From Brachybacterium alimentarium (GTDB taxonomy: Bacteria > Actinomycetota > Actinomycetes > Actinomycetales > Dermabacteraceae), in contig NZ_NRGS01000019.1 of assembly GCF_002332425.1 (NCBI RefSeq), positions 1 to 64,000 on the forward strand: a stretch of 64,000 bases of DNA, given 5' to 3'. Made by a program: the position numbers and the translations under genes. The notes beneath the pieces are model-generated. The model saw only the letters and a program-made list of their open reading frames with translations, was not told where the DNA came from and ran no database searches. Of the stretch, positions 25,335-34,718 are shown one piece after another (position 1 is the first letter of the stretch; each line of letters opens with the position of its first letter).

Positions 25335-26984
25335 TCAGTCTTCGACGATGACGGCGTCACCGCACAGATGCACGGTCACCCCGAGGCGGTGGAACAGCGC
25401 CGCCTTCGCAGAGAGCGCGCGATCGGCGGCGGCTGCGTCATCAGCGTAGACGAGCTGGGCGTGGTTGGCCTTGTGCCGTCCCATGAACTGGTCCCGGCTC
25501 ACGCCGTGCAGCACGACGCTGGCGATCGGCCATTCGGGGTTCGTGGCCTCCTTGCGCCGACGGACCTCCTCCTCGGGCAGCTCGACGACGCTGCCGCGGC
25601 CGATGTCGACGTGCAGGATGTCGTCCTGCACGTAGACCCGGGACCAGACGATCTCGCCGGGCTTGGAGACGCCGTTGATCGTCGAGCCGCCGGCCGGGAA
25701 GAACTCCGGGCCCTGGCGCCAGCCCTCGGCGTCGGCATATCCGCCGGCGAAGTGGCTGGGCGGGACGGATCCGGAGATCTCGTAGACCCACACGTACTGC
25801 CCGTCGAACTCCTCCCCCCAGCGCACGTCGTGCAGCGTGGTGGCGGGATCCATGCCCATCGCGGTCCAGAGGCGATGGGTGACCAGGGCGTCGACCGCGA
25901 CGCCCTCGTCGACCTCGTTGAAGTTCGGCAGGGCCTCGCCCTCCCACAGCACCCGGGAGCCGTCACGGCTGGTCACCGGCGGGCGCTGCACGTTGTTGAG
26001 CAGTCCTTCGACCAGGTCGGAGGCGGGGGTGACGTCCTTCAGGCCCTGCTGGTACTGGATACCCACAGCATCCAGGCCGAAGTCGTCGCTGATGCGCAGC
26101 GCCGCGATGTACATCGCGTACTGGCTGCGCAGCTGGGACTCGGTGAGCTCGGTGGCCTCATCGGTGCCCAGCCGGAACGTCATCCCGGCCTCACGCAGCC
26201 AGGCGCCGATGGCGTCGGCCTCCTCGTCGGTGACCGTCTGCATCTCGGCCCACAGCGCGGACTGGCTCAGGCGCTCCTTGTAGATGCCCAGGGGGTTGAG
26301 CATCTCGTCGTCGATGATCGCGTTGTACATGCCCATGCAGCCCTCGTCGAAGATCCCGATGATGGCCTTGTCGGCCATCAGCTGATCGGCGAGCGCGCGC
26401 CCCAGCTCGACCTCGGGAGTGCGGGGCAGGTGAGGCAGCGGGCGCACGTGGGACTCATCGTGGGCCAGCTCGCCGGTGGCGATCCAGGTGGCGATGCCCT
26501 CGCGGAAGAAGTCGTCGGTGCCGTCCACGGTCCAGAGCGTGGAGTATCCGCGACCCATCTTCGTCAGCCCGCCGTTGAGGTTCAGCAGGCCCACCAGTCC
26601 GGGCCACTCCGGGGCGAAGTTCGCGACGGTGAGGATCGGGCCTCGATGGGTGCGCAGGCCCGCGAGCACGTGGTGGCTGTACTGCCAGTTGGCGGTCGCG
26701 ACGATCAGCGGGGCCTCGGGCGGGATGTCCTGGAAGACCTCCATGCCCATGCGCTGGGAGCGGATGAAGCCGTGACCGAACTCCGCGTCGGGCTCGAAGC
26801 CGCGCTGGACGGTCCATCCGGCCGCTTCGACGGCCTCGCCGACGAGCCGCTCGAGCTCCTGCTGGAAGGGCCAGGCGGGAACGTTCGCGCTCTCGCGCAG
26901 GTCGCCGCTGGGGATGAGGACGACGGTCCTGTCCGGAGCGGGGATCTCGTCGCGGACGGTGGGCATCTGGTAGGCGGCAGTCAT
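25335..26984 (-). CDS. L-fucose isomerase-like family protein
   Basis: 549 residues, somewhat shorter than the 591 of E. coli FucI. The central FDEGCMGMYNAI and GIYKERLSQSALWAEM stretches and the C-terminal GRHKANHAQLVYA segment with its His fit the fucose/arabinose isomerase superfamily. The family uses Mn2+ bound by Glu, Asp and His to convert an aldose to a ketose, such as L-fucose to L-fuculose or D-arabinose to D-ribulose. No fuculose kinase or aldolase is adjacent, so the true substrate may differ. The ATG at 26984 is the first with a ribosome site (AGGGAGAACC). It is flanked by GH172 upstream and LacI downstream. Confidence 0.85.
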   Translation of the reverse strand: MTAAYQMPTVRDEIPAPDRTVVLIPSGDLRESANVPAWPFQQELERLVGEAVEAAGWTVQRGFEPDAEFGHGFIRSQRMGMEVFQDIPPEAPLIVATANWQYSHHVLAGLRTHRGPILTVANFAPEWPGLVGLLNLNGGLTKMGRGYSTLWTVDGTDDFFREGIATWIATGELAHDESHVRPLPHLPRTPEVELGRALADQLMADKAIIGIFDEGCMGMYNAIIDDEMLNPLGIYKERLSQSALWAEMQTVTDEEADAIGAWLREAGMTFRLGTDEATELTESQLRSQYAMYIAALRISDDFGLDAVGIQYQQGLKDVTPASDLVEGLLNNVQRPPVTSRDGSRVLWEGEALPNFNEVDEGVAVDALVTHRLWTAMGMDPATTLHDVRWGEEFDGQYVWVYEISGSVPPSHFAGGYADAEGWRQGPEFFPAGGSTINGVSKPGEIVWSRVYVQDDILHVDIGRGSVVELPEEEVRRRKEATNPEWPIASVVLHGVSRDQFMGRHKANHAQLVYADDAAAADRALSAKAALFHRLGVTVHLCGDAVIVED

Positions 26985-27010
26985 GGTTCTCCCTGGTCGT
27001 GAGGCGGAGG

Positions 27011-28144
<1,134 letters not shown>

Positions 28145-28175
28145 GGGGAACCCCTAGGAAGATCGACGTTGATCA

Positions 28176-28220
28176 GGAAACGTTTACCGGCACGATACGG
28201 AAGGTGTGGGCGACCGTCAA
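28176..28220 (-). promoter_or_regulatory. Promoter and LacI-type operator of the GH172 operon
   Basis: Reading the minus strand: TTGACG (28220-28215), 17-bp spacer, TATCGT (28197-28192), then operator GGTAAACGTTTCC (28188-28176) at the expected start of transcription. The operator is a near-perfect palindrome about AAACGTTT. Confidence 0.7.
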
Positions 28221-28294
28221 CGGGCACATCGCCCAGGTGCGAGCAGGCATGGCACCACACCCACCGCACGTCATGCCATTGCGTCCTGTGACCG

Positions 28295-28342
28295 TTGACA
28301 CGTTTCTCACTCGTGGATACATTGGCACGTAATCGTTTACCG
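28295..28342 (+). promoter_or_regulatory. Promoter and LacI-type operators of the CUT1 transporter operon
   Basis: TTGACA (28295-28300), 17-bp spacer and TACATT (28318-28323) form one of the best promoters in the window. GTAATCGTTTACCG (28329-28342) sits at the expected start site. A weaker half site (ACGTTTCTCA) lies in the spacer. The leader to the lipoprotein start at 28470 is about 140 nt. Confidence 0.7.
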
Positions 28343-28469
28343 CCCGTTTCCGACCGGCGGACCGCACACCGACGTGCGTCCCGTGAGATCCGTCCGCGCG
28401 CCTGGAGCTGCTCCGGATGACCCGCAGCTCCTGGCACGATCCGTCGGCACTGACACAAGGAGCAGCACC

Positions 28470-29819
28470 ATGAAACGACGTACTCTCCTCTCCGCAGCGG
28501 GACTCTCCGCCACGGCCGCCTCGCTCGCCGCCTGCGGCAGCGGAACCCCCGGCCAGTCCAAGGACGACGCCGACGCGGCAGGAGACCGCACGCAGATCGA
28601 GTTCTGGCACCGCACGTTCACGCCGTTCGAGAACGAGTGGTACGCGGACATCGTCAAGCAGTACAACGACGCCCAGGACACGTACTTCGTCACGGACGTC
28701 GAGGTCCCGGCCGACGCCTGGGAGCAGCGCGTGAAGTCCGCCCAGGCCGCCGGCACCATGCCCGATGTCTACACCGACCCCTCCACGATGGACGAGGGAG
28801 CGCGGCTGGGACAGTTCCTCGCCCTCGACGACCTGCTCGACGCCGAGCAGCTGGACGACCTCACCGACCAGGCCAAGGAGCTCGTGACCGTCGACGGGAA
28901 GGTGTACGGATACCCGCTCCTGCTCGAGCCGCAGTCCGCCCTGTTCTGGAACAAGGAGATGTTCGAGGAGGCCGGCCTGGATCCCGAGAAGCCTCCGACC
29001 TCCTGGGACGAGCTCTACGAGACCTGCGAGAAGCTCCTCCCCGCCCTCCCCGATGGCACCTTCGCGCTGACCACCGCCGGTGACCAGGACACCTTCGCGT
29101 GGGCCACGGTGGGCCAGCAGTACCAGGTGTCCGGGCACTTCCCCATCACGGATGACTGGTCCGAGGCCGATACCGACGACCCGAAGTACGAGGAGCTGCT
29201 GGGCTTCTACAAGACGCTGCGGGAGAAGGGCTACATCCCCAAGCAGCCGCTGGGACCCTATGTCGAGGCGAAGGCCTACGGCGAGAAGAAGTGCGCCATG
29301 ATGACCTCCGGCTCCTGGGCGTTCAGCGAGATCGCCTCGGACTACGAGGAGCTCCTGGACTCCACCGGCATCGCGCCGTTCCCGACCAGCGACGGAGACC
29401 TCTCGGACTCCGTGGCCACGCTGGGCAACTTCAAGTGGGTCATCGACGCCAAGACCGAGCAGCCCGAGGCCGCCGCGGACTTCGTGTCCTGGTGCCTCGC
29501 CGGGGACGTCGAGAACCTGGTGCCGTTCTTCGTCGGCACCCAGTTCACCAAGGCACCGGCCCGGCCCTCCGTCGCCGACGCCGTCCAGGCCGCCCCGGAG
29601 GCCGACGACGCACCGTGGTCCGCCGTGGTCAGCGAGGACATCGCGCCGGCCTCGATCTCCAATCCCTCCTACCCCTGGGACATCCTGCTCGCCATGGGCA
29701 AAGCCCTGGAGAAGGGGATGAACGGCGAGGATCCCGCCGCCGCGCTCAAGGCCGCCGGCACGGAGATCCAGAAGGTCATCGACCGCGAGGAGCTCGCGGG
29801 CAAGGCACCGCAGGACTGA
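28470..29819 (+). CDS. Sugar ABC transporter substrate-binding lipoprotein (CUT1)
   Basis: 449 residues. A type II signal peptide (MKRRTLLSAAGLSATAASL) ends at the lipobox LAAC, so Cys22 would be lipidated and the protein held on the outer face of the membrane. The mature part is a family 1 extracellular sugar-binding protein (IEFWHRTFTPFENEW at the start; SQSALWAEM-like motifs absent). It is followed 3 bp later by two permease genes. No ATPase gene is in the operon, so a shared MsmK-type ATPase encoded elsewhere is expected. The ATG follows AAGGAGCAGCACC. The ligand is probably the oligosaccharide handled by the divergent GH172 operon. Confidence 0.92.
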   Translation: MKRRTLLSAAGLSATAASLAACGSGTPGQSKDDADAAGDRTQIEFWHRTFTPFENEWYADIVKQYNDAQDTYFVTDVEVPADAWEQRVKSAQAAGTMPDVYTDPSTMDEGARLGQFLALDDLLDAEQLDDLTDQAKELVTVDGKVYGYPLLLEPQSALFWNKEMFEEAGLDPEKPPTSWDELYETCEKLLPALPDGTFALTTAGDQDTFAWATVGQQYQVSGHFPITDDWSEADTDDPKYEELLGFYKTLREKGYIPKQPLGPYVEAKAYGEKKCAMMTSGSWAFSEIASDYEELLDSTGIAPFPTSDGDLSDSVATLGNFKWVIDAKTEQPEAAADFVSWCLAGDVENLVPFFVGTQFTKAPARPSVADAVQAAPEADDAPWSAVVSEDIAPASISNPSYPWDILLAMGKALEKGMNGEDPAAALKAAGTEIQKVIDREELAGKAPQD

Positions 29820-29822
29820 CCG

Positions 29823-30752
29823 GTGTCCACGACCGTCACGTCCCCGCCCCGCTCCGCGGACGGCACACCGCTGAGAGCACACCCTCCCCGCGATGACCGC
29901 ATCGCGTTCCTGATGCTCGCACCGGTGCTGATCCTGCTGAGCATCTTCGTCATCGTGCCGACGATCTACGCGATCTACCTGAGCTTCTTCAACTGGAGCT
30001 TCTACCAGGACTCGGAGTTCGTCGGCCTGCGGAACTTCACCAACGCACTCACCGACCCGGAGTTCCGGGCCGCGATCCGGCGCGGAGTGCTGTTCGTGCT
30101 CATGACACTGCCCATCCAGCTGCTGCTGTCGTTCCTCATCGCGAGCTTCGTGACAGGGGTGGGCAAGCGCCTGGGCACCGCTCTGAAGATCTCCGTCTAC
30201 ATCCCGACGATCATCTCCGCGGTGATCACCTCGATCACATTCGCCCTGATCTATGAGTACTCCGGCGGTCTCCTCAATGCCGTCGTGGGCCTGGTCGGCA
30301 TCGAGGACCAGGCCTGGATCGGCGACGTCCGACTGGCCCTGCCGGCGATCGCGGTGCCGGCGATCTGGATGGGCCTCGGTCTGATGACGCTGATCATGAT
30401 CGCCGCGATGCTCGACGTCCCGGAGAGCTTCTACGAAGCGGCAGAGCTCGAAGGGGCGAACTGGTGGCAGCGCACCCTGTACATCACGATCCCCCAGATG
30501 AAGAACGTGCTGCTGTACCTGCTGATCACGGGCTTCGTGGCGGCGATCCAGCAGTACGAGCTGCCGCTGGTGATGACCGGCGGCGGTCCCCTCGACTCCA
30601 CCACACTGCCCAACCTCTTCATCTTCAACCACTTCCGCGGGGACACCTACCAGGGCTATTCGATCGCGGCGGCGCTGCTGCTGTTCCTCGTCCTCGGAGC
30701 GATCTCCGCCCTGATCTTCCGCGTGCTGAGCTCCGAGAAGCTGGTGGACTGA
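29823..30752 (+). CDS. Sugar ABC transporter permease (MalF type)
   Basis: 309 residues with six membrane helices. The cytoplasmic EAA loop (YEAAELEGANWWQRTLYITI, near 205-225) contacts the ATPase. The start is a GTG 3 bp after the lipoprotein stop, so translation is probably coupled. It pairs with the next permease to make the CUT1 channel. Confidence 0.92.
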   Translation: MSTTVTSPPRSADGTPLRAHPPRDDRIAFLMLAPVLILLSIFVIVPTIYAIYLSFFNWSFYQDSEFVGLRNFTNALTDPEFRAAIRRGVLFVLMTLPIQLLLSFLIASFVTGVGKRLGTALKISVYIPTIISAVITSITFALIYEYSGGLLNAVVGLVGIEDQAWIGDVRLALPAIAVPAIWMGLGLMTLIMIAAMLDVPESFYEAAELEGANWWQRTLYITIPQMKNVLLYLLITGFVAAIQQYELPLVMTGGGPLDSTTLPNLFIFNHFRGDTYQGYSIAAALLLFLVLGAISALIFRVLSSEKLVD

Positions 30753-30755
30753 CCG

Positions 30756-31652
30756 ATGACCCTCACCCACGAGCCCTCCGGCTCCACCGCCGTCACGTCG
30801 CCCCCGGTGGTCAGGCGCCGTCGCGCCCTCACTCCCACCAGAGTGCTGGCAGGCATGGTCCGCGTCGCGGTCGCCGTGCTCATCATCGGTGCGGCGCTGT
30901 TCCCGCTGGCCTGGATGGCGATCGCCGGCTTCAAGTCGAAGCAGGAGGTGGTGCGCACCCCGTTCCAGTTCTTCCCCGAGGTCTGGCGCCTGGAGAACTA
31001 CCGGACGATCCTCGACGACCCCGCATTCGTGCGGACCCTGGCCATCACGGGGCTGGGCGCGGTGCTGTTCACCCTGCTGAGCCTCACCGTGAACTCCTTC
31101 GCCGCCTACGCCTTCGCGCGGTTGGACTTCCACTTCAAACGGGCCCTATGGGTGGTGGTCATCTCGACCATGTTCATCCCCGGCATGACCATCCTGCTGA
31201 CCTCGTTCATCGTGGTCACGAAACTGCACATGCTGGACACGCTCGCCGTGCTGATCCTGCCCGGAGCCGCCGCCGCGGTGCATGTCTTCTTCATCCGCCA
31301 GTTCTACCTGAACATCCCGCGCAGCCTCGAGGAGGCCGCGATGATCGACGGCTGCGGCAAGTTCGAGATCTTCGTGAAGCTGTTCGTCCCGTTGTCGAAA
31401 CCGCCGTTCGTCGTGGTCGGCATCACCTCGTTCCTGGTGTTCTGGAACGCCTACGTCTGGCCGGTCATGACGATCACCAGCCCGGATCTCTACCAGGTGC
31501 AGCAGTACCTCGCGACCTTCCGCTCCGAGCGCTCGAGCGAACTGGCGATGCTCATGGCCGGGTCCACGCTCGCCGCAGCGCCCGTGATCGTCCTGTTCCT
31601 GATCTTCCAGCGGCAGATCATCGCGAACATCAAGATGGCGGGGCTGAAGTAA
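30756..31652 (+). CDS. Carbohydrate ABC transporter permease (MalG type)
   Basis: 298 residues, six membrane helices, with the EAA loop LEEAAMIDGCGKFEIFVKLF near 190-210. It begins 3 bp after the MalF-type gene and completes the transporter. The operon seems to end here: a spacer of 264 bp with inverted repeats follows, beginning with one copy of a repeat also found at 33.4 kb. Confidence 0.92.
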   Translation: MTLTHEPSGSTAVTSPPVVRRRRALTPTRVLAGMVRVAVAVLIIGAALFPLAWMAIAGFKSKQEVVRTPFQFFPEVWRLENYRTILDDPAFVRTLAITGLGAVLFTLLSLTVNSFAAYAFARLDFHFKRALWVVVISTMFIPGMTILLTSFIVVTKLHMLDTLAVLILPGAAAAVHVFFIRQFYLNIPRSLEEAAMIDGCGKFEIFVKLFVPLSKPPFVVVGITSFLVFWNAYVWPVMTITSPDLYQVQQYLATFRSERSSELAMLMAGSTLAAAPVIVLFLIFQRQIIANIKMAGLK

Positions 31653-31663
31653 GGGCATGCCCC

Positions 31664-31694
31664 GCGTCGCCGACGGGCCGATGGTGAGGCGCAC
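31664..31694. repeat. 31-bp repeat, left copy
   Basis: These 31 bases are identical to 33453-33483. This copy lies 11 bp after the MalG-type stop codon; the other is at the far side of the frameshifted lipoprotein gene, in the same orientation. Confidence 0.92.
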
Positions 31695-31783
31695 ACAGCA
31701 CCGAGAACGCTGAAGCGCGCTCGGCAGGGAGCAGCAGGACGACACCGGCGTCCGTCCAGCGAACTCGTGCGTCTGTCTGCGGC

Positions 31784-31846
31784 CTATCCGGCACCGTCGC
31801 TGCTGGATAGCGTGAGAGACCGGACCGGTCTGTCCTCACCGGTCTG
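31784..31846. promoter_or_regulatory. Inverted repeats upstream of the second sugar-binding lipoprotein
   Basis: A hairpin-like element at 31784-31810 has 10-bp arms (CTATCCGGCA / TGCTGGATAG, one G-T pair) and a 7-nt loop. At 31817-31831, AGACCGG-a-CCGGTCT is a perfect 15-bp palindrome. ACCGGTCTG is repeated 14 bp on at 31838-31846. These are operator-like but unlike the AAACGTTT sites of the neighbouring operon. Confidence 0.5.
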
Positions 31847-31916
31847 CCGTTCCCGTGGAAAGGCCGATGATGAACGTTCCTCACCGCCCGAGCGGCATGG
31901 CTCCCGAGGCTTCCCC

Positions 31917-33310
31917 ATGATCGACCGGAGGGCATTCCTGCGCGCCCTCGCGGCCGGGGGCGCGGTCTCCGTGACCGGCGGGGCCATCACCGGATGCACC
32001 GATCGCCCCACCGGATCCGACCGGGATCCGAACACCGTGACCATGTGGGGCATCTGGGCGAGCGACGTGGACAAGGAAGCCGATGTCATCGAGGCCTTCA
32101 CCGAGCAGAATCCCGGGATCACGGTGTCCGTCTCGCAGGTTCCCAGCAGCTCGCAGGGGGACGCCTCCTCGGTGATCACGTCCGTCCGCGGACGGACGGG
32201 ACCGGACGTCTACTTCATGGGGCGATTCAGCGGCGCCGAGATGGCCTCCCTGGGCCTGCTCGAACCGATCGATGAGTTGATCCGGGAGCACGAGGGCGTC
32301 GAGCCCGAGGAGTTCATGGCGAACTGGGTGAAGTTCTCGACGGACGAGCTGCTCTACGACGGCCAGTGGTACGGCCTCCCGATGGACACGGACACCCGCG
32401 CCATGTACTACAACAAGGACCTCACCGACGAGGCCGGCGTGGACCCGGAGCTGCTCGACCCGGCGGGCGGACCGATGACGCTGGAGCAGATGTGGGAGAT
32501 CAGCGACGCCTTCGATCTCCAGGACGAGCAGGGCACCTACGAGCGGATCACCTGGATCCCGTGGGACGGCGAAGCGTCGCTGATGATGTGGGCGATGGCC
32601 TCCGGAGTGAGGTTCTTCGACGACAGCACCTGCGGCATGACGCTCGATTCCCCGGAGATGCTGGACGTCGCGACCGAGTACGCGAGCTGGGTCGAGCGGC
32701 TCCAGTTCTCCCGGGTCGACGCCTCAAGGCGACGTACGAGCCGCCGAACGCCCCGCCGACGCAGACCTCTTTCTTCTCCGACCGGCAGATGTTCCAGATC
32801 TCCGGACCCTGGGGCGTGCAGGCCCAGCACGACTACAGGCCGGACATGCGCTACGGGGTGACCCACGTTCCCGTCGCCGACAGCGCGGACGATCCCTTCA
32901 CCTGGGCCGGCGGATTCGGCCTCGCGATGCCGAAGGGCTCGAGCATGTCCGAGGCCGCCTGGAAGCTCATGACGTTCTACGCCGGCTACGAGGGACAGCG
33001 CATCCTCATGCCGCAGATCTCCCGGATCCCCACCAGCCTGGAGGCGGTCCAGGACGATCGGGCCTGGGATTCGAGCATCGAGTTCTTCGTCGAGATCATG
33101 GAGTTCGCCCGCTCCCGACCGCCATTGCCCGTCGGGACGAAGCTCTGGGACGCGATGATGATGATGCAGGACAGCCTCAACCAGCAGTCGCAGAGCCCCG
33201 ACGAGGCGATCAAGACGGCCCAGGCCTATGTCGATCCCACGATGCAGCAGTTCTGTCCGGTCACGCTCCCCGACGGGTTCGGCGAACCGGACCCTCACTT
33301 CGACCGTTGA
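31917..33310 (+). pseudogene. Second sugar-binding lipoprotein (family 1), frameshifted
   Basis: The ATG at 31917 begins a twin-arginine lipoprotein signal (IDRRAFLRALAAGG, then lipobox AITGC). The frame encodes a family 1 sugar-binding protein as far as WVERLQFSRVDA near 32720. There it runs into Arg-rich nonsense, while the true continuation (LKATYEPPNAPPTQTSFFS to the C-terminus at 33310) is in the frame one base back. A single-base deletion between about 32715 and 32730 explains this. Without repair the product lacks its C-terminal lobe and cannot bind sugar. No permease or ATPase follows, so it was either a lone accessory binding protein for the upstream CUT1 permeases or an orphan. A sequencing error in the GC-rich stretch is the alternative. 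Confidence 0.82.
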
Positions 33311-33368
33311 TCCGTCGCACGCGCTCCCGACCTCCGACGGACGTCAGCGAAGAGCCACCAATAAGGGC

Positions 33369-33483
33369 GCGTCACCGACAGACCGTTCGTGAGAGGGCAT
33401 CACCGATGGGCCGATGGTGAGGAAGCGTCACCGACAAGCCGACAGTGACGGGGCGTCGCCGACGGGCCGATGGTGAGGCGCAC
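33369..33483. repeat. 28-bp-period tandem repeat array (4 units)
   Basis: Imperfect units start at 33369, 33397, 33425 and 33453, exactly 28 bp apart, without spacers. The shared pattern is G-C-R-T-C-R-C-C-G-A-Y near the left end and GTGA near position 22. Each unit can form a small hairpin by pairing TCAC or TCACC with GTGA or GGTGA; unit 3 pairs CGTCAC with GTGACG. The last unit plus 6 bp (33453-33483) is copied exactly at 31664. The rest of this 397-bp gap has no gene. Confidence 0.88.
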
Positions 33484-33616
33484 GGGCGATATAGCCAGAT
33501 GACCTCACCAGCGGCCCGCCCGTGACACAGGAGCGCATCGCCCAGGCCCACGTCCCTCAGACCTGGCCCCAATCCGGCGCGCGACTGGGGGTACCGAGCA
33601 GCTGGACAGCCCGAGT

Positions 33617-33639
33617 GCCCAACAGTTGAGCGGTTGGGC
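33617..33639. terminator. Hairpin downstream of the PepSY gene
   Basis: GCCCAAC and GTTGGGC pair around a 9-nt loop, about 70 bp after the minus-strand PepSY stop and beyond the plus-strand lipoprotein gene. No T-run is present; a bidirectional terminator is plausible. Confidence 0.4.
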
Positions 33640-33653
33640 GTTGGGCAGTGGGC

Positions 33654-33702
33654 GTGAGGCGAGAGGCGAGAGGCGAGAGGCGTGAGGCGTGAGGCGTGAG
33701 GC
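33654..33702. repeat. Heptamer tandem repeat, 7 copies
   Basis: Seven uninterrupted copies of GWGAGGC (one GTGAGGC, three GAGAGGC, three GTGAGGC) end 5 bp before the PepSY stop codon. It is a simple-sequence tract likely to vary in copy number. Confidence 0.92.
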
Positions 33703-33707
33703 GAGGA

Positions 33708-34427
33708 TCAGTCGACGGTGACGTCGCCGGTCTCGGCGTCGACGGTGGCCTCCTGCTCGTCCGCGCCGTCGGCGATGTCGAACTGGTACTGGATCATTCC
33801 GTCGTCATACTCGAGCTTCCAGCCGCGCAGCTCGCCGTCGCGCTCGGCCGTGGCGGCCTTGAGAGCGTCGTCGTACGTCATGGGATCGTTCAGGTCGATC
33901 GCCTTCTCCTGGTCATCGGTCGTCTCGCTCTCGTCGGCGACCACCTCACCGGTCACCGCGTCGATCACGACCTTGTGGTCCGTGGTGCCCGCCAGGATCT
34001 TCACGTCCCACTGCCAGGCGCTGTCGGACTCGTCGTAGTCGAGCTCGACGGCGTGCAGCGTGCCGTCGCCGACCTCGCCCTGCGCGGTCTCGACAGCGTC
34101 CTCCGCCTGGACCGGCGGCGCGTCGGTGCGCAGGTCCGTGTCGGGGCCGTAGTCGTCGGCGCTCGCGGAGGTGTCTCCGCCGGCGTCGCTGGCACCACCC
34201 GAGTCACTGGCACCACCGGAATCGCTGGCGCCCCCGGAGTCGCTGCTGCCGCTTGCGCCACTCATCCCCTCGTCGCCGCCGGCGTCGCTCTGGGTCGTCG
34301 AGGCGCCATCATCCGCGCCGCCACCGGAGTCGTCGGAGTCGCTGCTGCAGCCCACCGCGCCGACGGCGAGGATCCCGCTCGTGGCCACCAGGGCCGCCTT
34401 GCTCCACAGTCCGCGTCGTGTGGTCAT
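33708..34427 (-). CDS. PepSY-domain lipoprotein
   Basis: 239 residues. The signal peptide ends at the lipobox AVGC. A linker of Ser/Gly/Asp/Ala repeats (SDSGGA repeated) follows to about residue 75, then two PepSY-type modules. The first is around DAVETAQGEVGDGTLHAVEL and carries a VIDAVTGEV ending; the second is around TYDDALKAATAERDGELRGW and ends with TVDAETGDVTVD. PepSY modules are thought to bind or inhibit peptidases or to act as envelope sensors. The ATG at 34427 was preferred over one 48 bp earlier because GAGGAG lies 6 nt before it. A perfect 17-bp palindrome lies about 40 bp upstream. Confidence 0.82.
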   Translation of the reverse strand: MTTRRGLWSKAALVATSGILAVGAVGCSSDSDDSGGGADDGASTTQSDAGGDEGMSGASGSSDSGGASDSGGASDSGGASDAGGDTSASADDYGPDTDLRTDAPPVQAEDAVETAQGEVGDGTLHAVELDYDESDSAWQWDVKILAGTTDHKVVIDAVTGEVVADESETTDDQEKAIDLNDPMTYDDALKAATAERDGELRGWKLEYDDGMIQYQFDIADGADEQEATVDAETGDVTVD

Positions 34428-34464
34428 CCGACTCTCCTCTCGCTGCGCCCGACGGTGCCGGACG

Positions 34465-34481
34465 GATTCAGTCACTGAATC
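34465..34481 (-). promoter_or_regulatory. 17-bp perfect palindrome upstream of the PepSY gene
   Basis: GATTCAGTCACTGAATC (8-bp arms, one central base), AT-richer than its surroundings. It is a likely binding site for a dimeric regulator of the lipoprotein gene. The rest of the spacer to 34718 holds nothing recognisable. Confidence 0.55.
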
Positions 34482-34718
34482 GTGCTCTCGAGGCTACGTC
34501 CGATGCCTCCGAACGGGGAGGTGTGATCGGTGAGGGATCCGGGTGGGCACTGCGGTTCACGGCATGACCTGCATCGATGCAGAATCGATGAGGGCACGAC
34601 GGTTCGTGACCGCCTGGTCCGTCAACAGGCGCGTGAGCGGGTCGCTGAACGCGCCCTTGAGCCGGTCCGTCGGCGGACCCGTGAGCCGGCCCGTGAGGCT
34701 CGAGCGGACTCCTCGCCG

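Noticed and set aside
33369-33483. Possible CRISPR-like array (28-bp period)
   Set aside because: Units are contiguous with no spacers, are only partly alike and no cas genes are near.
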